From: Gigantopelta aegis
Taxonomy: Eukaryota > Mollusca > Gastropoda > Neomphalida > Peltospiridae
Direction: 5' to 3'
Assembly: GCF_016097555.1 (NCBI RefSeq)
Contig: NC_054707.1
Location: 47,023,692 to 47,087,691, forward strand
Length of the DNA stretch: 64,000 bases
Position numbers and translations under genes: made by a program. Every line of letters starts with the position of its first letter. Within the stretch, counting starts at the first letter, position 1. Shown here piece after piece: positions 33,897 through 45,332 of the stretch. Below the pieces are notes generated by a model. The model did no database searches. It saw only the letters and a list, made by a program, of their open reading frames with translations, and was not told where the DNA came from.

Positions 33897-36800
33897 CGCA
33901 TGTAGATTTTAGTCTACTTCTTCTTGTCACGGTGGCAACAGGCTTTGGCCCCCACAATTATAGACACTGAAACTGTAAACAATCATATTTAAAACATATT
34001 TATTACCCCAGCGGTCACTCATAATAGGAAAATTATTTTCCATATTTTTTCAGTGAGAAATATTCTGCATTGGTCTAACTAACAATACTATTGGACAATT
34101 TGACGCTTACAAACCAATGACTTTGTCGGTACTACATATGACGTCATCACGATTTGACGTCATGTAGTTTAAAGAGTTTGGCTTTACGGGTCTCTGTTTT
34201 TGGTGTTAAATTAATAACAAAATGTCATTTTAATGCAATTCATTATAGATTTAAAGAGAACTTGTGGGTTTTTTTAATTATCTATGAACGTGATTAAATT
34301 ACAACGTTATAGTAATTCTCAGAACAGTGCGTAAAGTGGTTTACATCGTTCCTATAGGGCCAGTGCGCGTGACGTCACCACTTTTGCGATCCGCCATTTT
34401 GGAGGACAAGCTTTGAGCACAAGCTTTGTGCATTGTTGTATACGTTGTTGTTGTTTTGTAATATACTTAAAATGGTAAACTTCTGTGGGGTTTTTGGTTG
34501 CGGAAACCGTGCGGGCAGAGACTGTGCATTTTCCTTCTTCAGACTTCCAACAGTTCGTTTGTCACAAGGAGAACAGACCCACGAATTGTCAGACGAACGG
34601 AGACGAGTGTGGCTTTCGAACATTGGACGGGTCGATATAAAACCATGAAGTTACCCATATTTTCGCATCTGTTCTTTGCATTTTATAAATGGTGAGTTAA
34701 CATTTTATTAATTTCTACCTAATCCAAACTATGTCAGTATATGTCTGTGTGTCTCTCTCTCTCTCTATCCCTCTCTCTATCTTCTCTATCTTCTCTCTCC
34801 CTCTTCTCTCTCTCTCTCTATCTATCTCTATCTTCTCTCTCTCTCTCTCTCTGGGAGAGCTTGCATTATAATATTGGGGTGCATACATTGTATGAAATGT
34901 TGACATTTAGATTTACAAGATTTAGTAGTAAAATGTAGGCCTAGTAAATAAAGACATTTAGTAAATAATTAAAAATAATAATAAAAAACCAAAAACCACA
35001 TTTAAACCTGTCCAAACAAAGTTGTTTATTATTTATATCATTTGCACTGGTATTTTACAATTCATACTACATAAACTCGCATGCACACTAGTTGTTTTAT
35101 ACTTATTAACATTTGATTAAAATTTAATATAAATTAATTTTTTTTTTTTACAGTAAGTGATTGTAATAGGCCTTGTATTGCTTTTTGATGTAGATATTAA
35201 TATATTAAATTTGTTTTATCATTTTAAGTTATAATTCTCTTGTGTTATGCAGGTAAACCTTCAGCCCTTTATGACAAGACTAATCCAGATTGGGCACCAA
35301 CATTACATCTTGGTCATGATAAATTTAAATTGACCACAGGAAAAGAAAATTCTTCTCGACATGAACGGATCATTGGCCGCACCACAAAACGGAAAAGGAC
35401 TGAAGCAGCTCAGTCCCTACTATCTCTCCAAGACGTGATAGTTGAAGACCAGTCCACCGAAGTTGAACCATCTGACGACACCACTACAAAGGAAAGCCAA
35501 ACATCAACTACTGGTGATCAACTTGTGTCAATGGAAGAGGAAATGAGAAGACTCACAGTTGAAAATATTGATTTGAAATGTGAGTTGGCTTCCATGAAAC
35601 TAACTGAAGAAGGGTTGAAAGGCAATGATGAGAAAGTTAACTTTATGACTGGACTGCCAACTCATCACATTCTAATGCAACTTCTGGAATACATTTCAAT
35701 ACATCAAAATGTCACACCCAGATCAGCATTATCTGGATTTCAACAGCTATTGCTTACACTGATGAAACTTAGGTTAAATGTTACAAATGTACTTTTAGGG
35801 TTTATTTTTAATATTGATAAGACAACAGTCTCAAGAACCTTTTTAAATACAATTGATATTTTACATGTTATGCTTCAACCACTTATCAATTGGCCAGGAC
35901 GTGATGAATTGAAGAAGACAATGCCTATGGAATTCCGTCGTTACTTAGAATCTAAAGTTGTTGTCATAATAGACTGTTTTGAGGTTTTCATTGACACACC
36001 TTCCAATCTGGAGGCAAGGGCCCTTACTTGGTCAACATACAAGCACCACAATACTGTTAAATTTCTTATTGGAATTACACCACAGGGAACAGTTTCCTTC
36101 ATTTCAAGAGCCTGGGGTGGTCGAGTCAGTGATAAGTTCTTGACTGAACACTGTGGATTTCTCAATAAACTTCTGCCTGGTGATGTTATTTTAGCTGACA
36201 GAGGATTCGACATCGCTGATAGTGTTGGACTTATGATGGCAACTATAAAAATGCCCGCATTCACTAAAGGGAAAACTCAGATGCCTGCATTGGAACTGGA
36301 AAAATCACGTAAAATTGCCCATCTTCGAATTCATGTAGAGCGTGTTATTGGATTGTCGAGGCAGAAATACACTTTACTTGCTGAAACTCTTCCAATAGAT
36401 TATTTGATTGTCAAGGATGGTAAAGATGTTACCACTGTCGACAAAATTGCTGTTGTTTGCTGTGCTTTAATTAATTTGAATGGGCCGATTGTTCCATCTG
36501 ATTAAAAACACTTGCTTTACCACAATTTGGAATCCTGCAAAAACCTATTCAACTGCAGCCATACTTATTTGGTGTACATGTACATTTCTGCTATAACAGT
36601 TAACAAATGTTTACATGTATGTGAAGCAACAAGATGTGTGACCTAAATGTACATGTTGTACTCCACAAAACCTATCCTGAACATCTTTATAAAAAAAAGC
36701 ATATTACAAATATTGAGGCTATAACTCTAGTTATCAGCAGTGAGACAGTATTTAGAAATTAAATGTGGACAAAACCAAAACATGTCTGTAGTTTTTCATT

Positions 36801-39800
36801 AATATTGAAATCCAAGCTACACTGATGAGTCCTGGAGGGACGAAACATGTTTCTCTGTTAAAGACACACAAGTGTTCTATCGAGTTAACTGAAATAATAT
36901 GGTGAGAACATCTATTAGTACATGTATGAGCCACAGACTAAAAAAAAAAATGTGGCACACTTGGGAAAGAAACATGATATTCTAATCCAAATGACTCCCC
37001 ATTGTTCAGCTATATATATAGCTAATTTTTTCTCTTTAACACCAATGGGAGGGGGGGGGGGGGGGGGGGGGGATTGTTTTATTTAACAATACTCTCAACA
37101 CATTTTACTTGTGATTATACTGGCATTGATGTACGGTATTGTTAAAATAAAATATTTTATGTGAACTTTCCCATAGACAGGACACTACATACCTCAGTCA
37201 ACTAAATAAAACTTTACTACAAATTTAGCATTTTTGTGTTTAAATTTGTATAATTTATTTTCTCCAGATTAACAAATGGTCAGTTATACTTTATTCATGA
37301 ATATCAATAAATGAAATACATGTGTATATTTAAATGTTTAGTAGTTTGGAATTTAATACATATAGTATGTACATTGGTCATCTATCTACATGTTTCTATC
37401 AGTTAATTGTTCATACTGCACATCATCAGTTTGTGTGACCCAAGTGTCCTGACCTTACTTATAAGTAAACTTTTTAAATGTTCAATGGCCAATTTGTGTC
37501 TAGCATATGGTTATTTCAACACTATGTCAAAACAGCTACAGTGAATACTTTGCCACTACATAAGTTAAAAACATGTTTCGTCCCTCCAGGACTCTTCAGT
37601 GTAGCTTGGATTTCCATATTAATGGAAAACTACAGACATGTTTTGGTTTTGTCCACATATAATGTTATTAATGTTAACATTTCAGTTTAATAATGTTATT
37701 TCTGTTATCCCTTTATCATTCATGATTTTCTCCTTGTTCATTATCGCTTCACCATTCTTGATTTCCTCCTGTCTTTTCTGCATTCAGGGCAGTACCACTT
37801 GCCTTTAGGTTCTGTCAATATACCTACACACCCATAGTGGAACCAATGAATGGGGCAGTTCTGACCGTCGCAAGCAACCATGTCTCCAAATTCTTCCTTT
37901 TTGCAGAAACACCACACTTCGGCAATCTCAGCTTGAGGGCTTGCTTTCTTTTGCTGATTTGTGTGGTCAAGTAGAGGCATCCGTGAATAATATTTCGCAA
38001 GCAACTCTGGCAGAATTCCAACTTGAAAAATGAATAGAACTGCTTGTGTAGTATCTGGCCAGAATGTCTCCTCTTTGTAAATCCTTTCGCAGTGATAGGA
38101 TTTGGTTGTCCAGAGATAAAAGTCTCCATACGTTCGTCCACAAACAAACAGCTGACACTGAACTTGGTAAAAGTATTCATGTTTTCTGTCCAACATCCAT
38201 TTACCTTCCTCATTAAAAACCAAACACATTTCTTCAGATTTAACATTTTGAAGATCTCTGTCTCTGATGAGATACGGGCATTTTATTTCTAAGCAACCAT
38301 CACCACAACAGTCACAGGTGACACATCCATCGGGTGATGCTCCAATCTGTGGGTGCTCCTCACTAATGACAAAACCAGAATCTCTCATCTTGAAGTTGAC
38401 ATGTTTCATTTTCATCAGCTCCAAGTACTGCTCCTTTGCTTTTCTTTCCTTTAACAGACCCCATCGTGTTGCTGGTGTATTTACATTTTTTTTCTCGGGA
38501 TAGCAAATATCCTTAATCAAGCTGGGAGATGGCTGTGAAGGATCAGTTTTACAAACCTTTCGGAATTTTGATGCAGTTATGCGCCCCGCTCGATAACGCT
38601 GCCACAGTCGGGAATTTGATTGACCCCTAGTTGCCATTTCTGTGGCTTCAATCTGCTCCCTTGTAGCACTGATGTTAACTGAAGTACATTTTTGCAAAAT
38701 GATGTTATACGGTTGCATATAAAGTTCTTCTTGGAACATGTCAGAAAGAACATCTGGAAAAATATTTTGAGCCTGTTGAGGAATGAAGTGATCATTGAAC
38801 GGTTCTATAACTGATAAGACAGCAGGTTTTACCCTACCAATACTAAGTCCCTGCAGGAACTTGTCCAATCTGTTAGCACTTGGAGCAGGTATTTCCTTAG
38901 GCTGGCGAATACGACATGCAACAGGCGTCCCAGTTGCAATTGAATGGTCCAAATTCAAGCGTTTGGTCTGGGCTGATGTGAAGTCAATCTCGCCGACTGG
39001 TCGATACTTTATGTCTTTCAGTGCAGACGGTAAAAGCCAATAGGCCGGCTCTTGGGTGACAGTCTTCGAATCTCTGATCTTCACAGTTGCATCAATTGCA
39101 AACAGTAGTGTTGCAATGTGTGTGCAAGCCTCACCTAACCCTGCCATACAATCACAGTGTGCTGTGCAGACCATGCCATTCTTCTCCGCAATGACCCAGG
39201 GTTGCAAAGGCTTTTCTCTCAGTCTTTGCGAATGTAACACCTGAAATAATTTGTATTGATAATTTTACTTTATAACTTCAATAAAAAGTATGTTATTAGT
39301 AGCAATAAAAAATATTACAATCATTTACCACATGTTTAAGTTATATTGGTTATAGTTATATATCTGATAAGTAAATTCTTAATAAATTACAGCAAACAGC
39401 ATTTCTTCTAAGTCAAGGTTCATACATGTATATATAACAATGTATTGGTTTGTTTAATCAATAAATGGTATAATATCCGCCTGGTCCCCTCCATTATTAT
39501 TATTAGTTAGGGTTAGGGGTTGGGGTTAGGGTTAGGGGAGGGGGGGACCGGGCGGATATTTTTCCGTACTTATAGTAGTAGTATGTACAGGGCTTTTGAT
39601 TGCACTGAAGTGAAGTACAAATACATATCGTATGCCAAAATTAAGTACAAACATGCTCCTCAAGCCCTACTAAAATATTAACTTAATAATTACTGCACCA
39701 AAAAGTCCTTCTTATGCTTAAACAAAGTCCCCAAATTAGTGACACTTAAAGCCCTGGTATATCTCTATAGTATATATATATTATATGAACACGTGACCTA

Positions 39801-40679
39801 CCTTCGCTCGAACAATGTGAAATCCATTCTTAATGCAGACTGCAACGTCACTAATCCATCCAGAGGTCAGCTGGTTAAAAGCATCTAAACTTTTCCATGC
39901 CTTCATGTCGTCCATAGTATAAAAACTTTTTGTAAATATCAAGTAATTTACAATGTCTGGATACAAAACACTCGGAAAGTTTTTCTCACTGTTGGACCAC
40001 TCGAGTTTCGTCACTTCATATGGATCGACATTATTAATAATACTTATTTTGCTTAAATATCGGTCTCTAGATAGACTATCCAGTGTACCAACATAACCTG
40101 GTTTAGGCACGGGTAATGATTTTAGTTGTTTAGACATAATAACATCAATTTTCTACTTCGCTGAACACTAACAATGATAATACTTCTTTTGTTTGTCCTC
40201 CAAAATGGCTGCCGGGACTTGCGTACACAGAAACTGTGACGTCATCGCACACACTCTATACAGGTTGGCCTTCGTGCATGTGCGTCGAAAATAAAGGCTT
40301 TTAGAGAAAAAATAGCTGAGGTAATAAATAGAATAACAAACTCGGTACCAGTTATTATCAAATTTATGCCCCTTGTTAAGATGTTGCCGACTAAATTATA
40401 CTTTCATGACTATAATTGGATATTATATGTTTCAAATATCAGTGTCGTCATCTATTCTGTATTCAATGTGGATTTGATCATTCTAACTCCATTTCCACGG
40501 ACAGTCAAGTAAATATGATGGGCGATTACCTACAAAAATGGGCCTAGCCTACATATGATTGAAAAGATTAAAAGATGTAGTTTAAAAAAAAGTTAACATT
40601 CATATGAAATATTAAGTGCTACAATATACAAATTCGATTACTTACCGATAAGAATAGTCACAATCTTGACGAAATTCAT
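33897..40679 (-). CDS. Putative secreted micropeptide gene, copy B
   Basis: Exon 1 (40679-40646) encodes [11 protein letters not shown], phase 1, donor GTAAGT. Exon 2 (33972-33897) follows acceptor TTTACAG, encodes [18 protein letters not shown], stops at 33916-33914, and ends at a conserved 'aacag' donor-like site. The predicted mature part after the AKA site is CCHRDKKK, with two Cys. The 6.7-kb intron contains the whole ISL2EU transposon; without it the intron would be about 0.8 kb, close to copy A. The ATG abuts the foldback element at 40680. Confidence 0.5.
34361..34409 (+). repeat. ISL2EU left terminal inverted repeat
   Basis: Contains the palindrome GTGACGTCAC and GCCATTTTGGAGGACAA; pairs with 40193-40254 in inverted orientation. 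Confidence 0.75.
34472..36505 (+). pseudogene. ISL2EU transposase (THAP + DDE), one nonsense codon
   Basis: Exon 1 (34472-34691) starts [20 protein letters not shown], the C-x4-C start of a THAP zinc finger, and ends ...[11 protein letters not shown] with the C-x2-H pair. Exon 2 (35253-36505) joins in phase to give GKPSALYD, then a coiled region, a helix-turn-helix ([11 protein letters not shown]) and a DDE_Tnp_4 catalytic core with D in [10 protein letters not shown] in ILADRGFD and E in RIHVERVIG. The THAP binds the element ends and the DDE core does the cutting. TGA at 34646-34648 interrupts the THAP, so this copy should be inactive unless read through or assembled wrongly. Confidence 0.9.
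34741..34857. repeat. CT-rich microsatellite in the transposase intron
   Basis: About 115 bp of imperfect (CT)n/(TCTCTAT)n. It provides a pyrimidine tract but lies 400 bp from the acceptor. Confidence 0.9.
36778..36852 (+). ncRNA. Type III hammerhead ribozyme, copy 1
   Basis: All core parts are present in order. Stem III 5' strand AAACATG leads to cleavage triplet GTC (cut predicted after 36786). Stem I pairs TGTAGT with GCTACA and has an upper helix and loop. Core CTGATGA is at 36822-36828. Stem II is GTCC/GGAC. GAAA is at 36842-36845, followed by stem III 3' strand CATGTTT. Stem III makes 8 pairs including the required U-A. It lies 273 bp downstream of the transposase stop, in sense orientation. 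Confidence 0.88.
37568..37644 (-). ncRNA. Type III hammerhead ribozyme, copy 2
   Basis: Minus-strand counterpart of 36778-36852 with the same order of parts: AAAACATG, GTC (cut after the base at 37635), TGTAG/CTACA, CTGAAGA, GTCC/GGAC, GAAA, CATGTTTT. The only core difference is position 7 (A for U), which is variable in natural hammerheads. The stem I upper helix is better paired than in copy 1 (CC/GG). It lies about 97 bp downstream of the YqaJ gene's stop, in sense. Confidence 0.88.
37741..40137 (-). CDS. SWIM-YqaJ exonuclease-PHD protein of ISL2EU
   Basis: Exon 1 (40137-39802) starts [20 protein letters not shown] and ends RAK before GTAGGT. Exon 2 (39240-37741) follows 'ttatttcag' and starts [13 protein letters not shown], in phase. 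A SWIM zinc finger ([13 protein letters not shown]) precedes a YqaJ-type PD-(D/E)XK nuclease: [27 protein letters not shown]-like [12 protein letters not shown]-terminal PHD finger follows ([20 protein letters not shown] ... WFHYGC ... WYCPEC). The frame is open throughout, about 611 residues. In ISL2EU elements this second gene accompanies the transposase. Its precise role in transposition is unproven; end processing is inferred. Confidence 0.93.
39472..39562. repeat. Hairpin with telomere-like GGGTTA repeats
   Basis: Inverted arms AATATCCGCCTGGTCCCC and GGGGACCGGGCGGATATT enclose ATT repeats and five degenerate GGGTTA units. Within the intron of the YqaJ gene. A G-quadruplex on one strand is plausible. 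Confidence 0.75.
40365..40525 (+). mobile_element. Decayed TTAA MITE half
   Basis: 'gttaagatgttgccgacta' followed by 'caaatatcagtgtcgtcat' and 'attctaactcc' matches one arm of the MITE family at low identity. No ends remain. Confidence 0.45.
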
Positions 40680-41341
40680 TTTGACGAACCAAATTGTTAA
40701 CAACTACGAAAAATTACTCTCCTACCTTTAATTGCCGTTAAATTTCCTCCAAACTTTGTCCAGACACAAATCTTGAAAAAGCCATTACAATGACACAGAT
40801 TCCACATACCAGATAATAACCATGTCACCTATATCGACTTCGCTAAGAGTGCATAAGGGAAAAAAGCATGTAATTTTGTATCGGCTGCCATTTTGACTTT
40901 TTATGGAATATTCTTCAAGAGGGGTGAAAGGATAGGACTTAATATAACAACATCATAACATGTTATGATATAAAAGCAAACGTGATGACGTCATATTATT
41001 ATTATTTTTTATTATTATTACTATTATTATTATTTTAATGATACCACTAGAGATCATCGATTTCATAGTAATTGTGTCACATACTTTGGAGGCTTTCACC
41101 CCTCTTGAAGAGTATTCCATAAACAAGCAACATGGCAGACGGCAGAAAACTGCATGTATTTTTCCCTATGCAATCTCAGCAAAGACGATATCAGCGACAT
41201 CGTTAGTCTCGTGTGTGGGGAATCTGTATACTTGTAGTGGGTTTTTTGCGATTTGTGTCTGGACAAACTTTGGAGGAAATGTAACGGCAATTAAAGGTAG
41301 GAGAGTAATTTTTTGTAGTTGTTAACAATTTGGTTCGGACA
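40680..41341. mobile_element. Foldback element, copy 1
   Basis: Inverted arms of about 245 bp (40686-40928 and 41092-41335) around an ATT-rich spacer. Ends contain GGTTCGGACA. Each arm reads, outward, an ATG (MAADTKLHAF or MADGRKLHVF) and later a splice-donor-like AAAGGTAGGAG, so it resembles a captured, inverted first exon. Micropeptide gene B begins immediately left of it, and gene C starts 400 bp to the right in the opposite direction. Confidence 0.7.
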
Positions 41342-41653
41342 ATAGCTTCTTACTGCTTTCTACTATATAGTCACGCTACTCGTTTTTATACCCAAAAATA
41401 CAAGGACATATAACCCGCTTTAGTTAGTGCATTAAGTGCGATTGTCAGTTTAAAAAATACATCATAATACTTTGTTTATGAAGTGGAAGGTTTCTTTCAT
41501 AGTTGTGAGAGAGATAAATAAAATATATATATCACGAATCTACACCTCCCATTTTATAGACAGAACAAAAATGATTTATTTAACCATTTCCTATCAACTA
41601 AGCGGAAAAGGAAGTCGCCGCACTTGAAATATTTTAATTTCCTTGTATTTTGT

Positions 41654-41660
41654 TATAAAA
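41654..41660 (+). promoter_or_regulatory. TATA box of micropeptide gene C
   Basis: TATAAAA 82-88 bp upstream of the ATG at 41742; mirrors the TATA of copy A. Confidence 0.45.
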
Positions 41661-41741
41661 CTGCAAACCACAGTGGTGAAGACATCCTGACTGCCACAAC
41701 ATTGATAACATCTTGTTTACGGTTAATACGTTTGAAGCATC

Positions 41742-44700
41742 ATGGACATCGTGAAAATTGTGACAATTCTTATCAGTAAGTAAAACCTGTCTTATGCTAG
41801 TCTCGGACTGTTACAACGAAGTTGGCCAACACGGCGGTTGCGTTGTTATTTCCCTAACTCTCCAAATAATGGATTATACGACGAGAATCGAGTTGGCGAA
41901 CTTTGTCCTGGCAGTTGGTAATCTGAAAATAGCATTATATATAGCAGTCTTTTAATGATTGTAATTACATATTAAATGTATTTTCCTGCATAACGTATTA
42001 GTGGCTATATATTAAACGTGTTTCTGGTCGTTCTAATATTTCTACTAGCGTAAATTTAATTTTATTTCCTAATTTTTTTTAAAAATATTTTCGTTCGTAC
42101 GAAAATATTTGAAGACAAAATCCTGTTTGGGCTTTTTACAAATATTAAGACGACCAGAAACACACTGAATATACAGACACTGATATTCTAAACAAGAAAA
42201 TAGATTTAATATGCAAATTTAATCGTACAAGTATAATGTTAGTCGGAAACATCTTACAATGCAGCAAACTCGGGAATGTCCCTTTAAACATCTATTATAT
42301 TATATTCAATACACTTTTAAAAAAAAGAAGCTTTTTAAAACAGCGACAATATATATTTGTTACTTTTAGAATAACAGACATACCATCTAGATGGCTATAC
42401 ATGTATACAGTAAATGGCTGGTGCAAAGCATTGAGGACTATAGTCCGTTCCATCATTTTATAAAAATGTTTTTTTTTTTGTAAATAATTTCAGTTTTGTT
42501 TGATGTAAGAAGAAAAGTTAAGTGCTTTGAAAAAAAAAAAAAGACAAATTGTGTGTTCAATTAAACAAATATTCGGTTTAGAAATTAATAAAATTCCATA
42601 GTAAGAAAGCAACGCTTGCAGCGTTATGGACGCCATTTTGATTTTATGGGCTGGCGGTATTGATTCGAAATAAATCTATTTGATTAATTTCACTACAGTG
42701 GGAGCAACAAGAGAATAATCAGTTATTATTCACATAGTTCAAGATATTCAGGGAAATATAACCAGTATGACCCACGTGTCATGATTTCACATGCACCACG
42801 AATGACGTAACTTTGTGAAGCGACGTCATAGCTTACAACCGTGTCCGGTGTATCGGCGCACTTGGTATTTTGCTTGAGTATGCTTAGGAAGTTGTCATGT
42901 TGTCGGAGTTTTTAACGAATTAAAGTTCAGTTCCTTTTTCAATGGTTAATCAAGTATCAACATATTTATTGTTAAGGGTGCAATTTTTTTATTTTTTAGA
43001 ATTATCAATAATTAGGCCTATATAATAATTTCACAATAAATCATTCACCTGTTTTCGTGTTTATAAACGCGAAGTAGTTCATCCTTATTGATATTAATTA
43101 AGAATGTTAAAACCAGTCTAAAAACACCTTTCCCACATTTTAAAAATTATAGTAAACAGTATAAATGTAATTATTTTTGTTCAGTTATTTTTTTATTTAA
43201 ACCGAAAAAGAAAACAGGCAAATGCAAACCAAACGAAAATTTTACACCTTCATTGACAGTCATTCCTATAAAAAAACATAAAAGCGAAATAAGATCCACG
43301 TGTGTGCACAATCTACCCGAGAAAAATCAAATCAATGTAGGCATCTTAGCCATGCATGACAATGAACACGTATGCTTCTGCAGTATTGTGCCACTCAAGA
43401 AAACGATTCCGAAACTGATCATGAGATGGGTCATATGTGATCGTTCATTTTCATAGTAATTCATAGTAATATTTTTAACAAGACAAAACAAAAAAGTACT
43501 AAAATAATTCAGGGACAATAGTGTAGCGTTTATGGGCTAAAAGTGAGGTCATGGGCGGTTTATAAATAGCGGGGTCAACGATCTACATCTACTGCGCCGA
43601 ATCACCGGACATGCAAATCGTTTTGGATACAAGGGGGCGCCTATATTTATGCACCATTTTAAAATGCGTATTTACTACAGACATAAAACAGTTTGTAGTG
43701 TATTTCAGATTATGCACTTCTTCATTGGTGAGAGACGCATTTTATTAAATATTTTACAATGTTCACTTGAAAGCTTAGGTGCGCCGATACACCGGACAGC
43801 ACTGTAATGTGACTTCTTCAATGTAAACGCTTATAAAAAAAAATGACGTCGTTACGTCGTCTCTTTTTAGTAAGTTTCAAACGTTTTGACATGGTCCAAG
43901 CTTGATATTCATAACAGTAATATTTTGGATAATGTGGATAGATACTAAAGAAATTATTACACGTGTGTGAATCATACTGATTTTACGAAACTCGTGTCAG
44001 GATTCATGCATTACCTGAGCGAGACCATAATCCTGGGATACTCGTTTCGTAAAATCAGTACGACACAAAAGCTCGTATAATAATCTCTGTTTATGTGCTA
44101 TCCTGTATATGGGATGGTACATATAAAAGACCCCTTGCTATAGATGGAATAAATGTAGCGGGTTTCCCCTCTAAGACTGAAAAATTATCAAATGTTTGAC
44201 ATCCAATAGCCGACGATTAATAAATCAATAAGCAAAACTCATATATATTCTTCAGTAATTTTCAAATTGTTTCTCATACATATTTGAACCACTAATTTAT
44301 CTTGAACAAGAATCCTCCGCCCCAGTGCGAGCACTGTCGGTTACTCTGACGGTATGCCATATTTTCGTGGAGTGCAATCTGAAGGAAACCAAAATATTAA
44401 CCAATATATCTTTTCGAATTGGCAAGATCACTGGGAAGGTGCAGTCTCGAACAAGCTTCGTCCTGTCAAGCCAGTCCTGTAAGAATGGCAGTCATCCTAC
44501 AGGCCGTGCAGGAAGGATGAAGTAGTCTTTTGCCGTGTCCAATTCGGCCATACGTATTTGACGCATTCATTTATTTTTAAAAAGGGCCCTCGTGGTCAGT
44601 TTGTGCACGGACTGTTCCGCCACACTTTGGTGGAGTAATCTCAATCCGACTGCTTTGAACTTTTCCCCTACAATGATTTTAAATTCATATTAACGACTGG

Positions 44701-45300
44701 GCAAGATGATTGGGGCGGTGCGGTTCGGTTGCGAACAAGCTTCATTCTCCTATAGGCGGTGCTGGAAGGATGAATTAGTCGTGTGCCGTGCCGGCATTCA
44801 TGAAGGAATGGATATTTAAAAGGACATTTCTGATTAAACTTACATATTAAATATATTTTCTTGTTTAGAATATCAGTGTGTGTATGGTCGTATTAATATT
44901 TGTAAGAAGTCCAAAATGGATTTTGTTTTCAAATAATTTCGTACGTACGAAAAAAATATATTTGAGGAAATGAAATGAAATTTAACCTATTGTCCGAACA
45001 AAATTGTTAACAACTACGAAAAATTACTCTCTTACCTTTAATTGCCGTTAGGTTTCCTCCAAAGTCTGTCCAGACAGAAATCTTGAAAAAACCATTACAA
45101 TGACACAGAATCAGATGATATCTATGTCTCCTATATCGACTTCGCCGAGAGCGCATAGGGAAAAAGCATGTAATTTTGTATCAGCTGCCATTTTGACTTT
45201 TTATGGAATATTCTTCAAGAGGTGTGAAAGGATAGGACTTAATCTAACAACGTTATGATATAAAAGCAAACGCGATGACGTCATATTATTATTATTATTA

Positions 45301-45332
<32 letters not shown>

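Larger units (their letters stand above)
34353..40262. mobile_element. ISL2EU-type DNA transposon, two genes
   Basis: Terminal regions are inverted: at the left 'gtgcgcgtgacgtcac' and 'gccattttggaggacaa' (34361-34409), mirrored at the right by 'ttgtcctccaaaatggc' and 'gtgacgtcatcgcacac' (about 40193-40254). Outer ends are less certain. Between them are a THAP-DDE transposase on + and a SWIM-YqaJ-PHD gene on -, the gene pair known from ISL2EU transposons. About 5.9 kb. The nuclease gene is intact, while the transposase has one nonsense codon. Confidence 0.88.

Noticed and set aside
34715..34938. Ser/Leu- and Arg/Glu-rich frames on both strands
   Set aside because: They are translations of the CT microsatellite inside the transposase intron.
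36821..36852. Type I (Penelope-like) hammerhead reading
   Set aside because: Stem I cannot be closed by downstream sequence in that arrangement. The GTC triplet and stem I partner lie upstream, giving a complete type III fold instead.
36752..37690. A separate transposon with 90-bp inverted ends inside ISL2EU
   Set aside because: The inverted 90-bp segments coincide with the hammerhead ribozymes and lie at the two gene ends. No target duplication flanks them, so two ribozymes are the simpler reading.
39508..39545. True interstitial telomere or chromosome fusion point
   Set aside because: There are only about five degenerate units, enclosed by inverted arms inside a transposon gene's intron.
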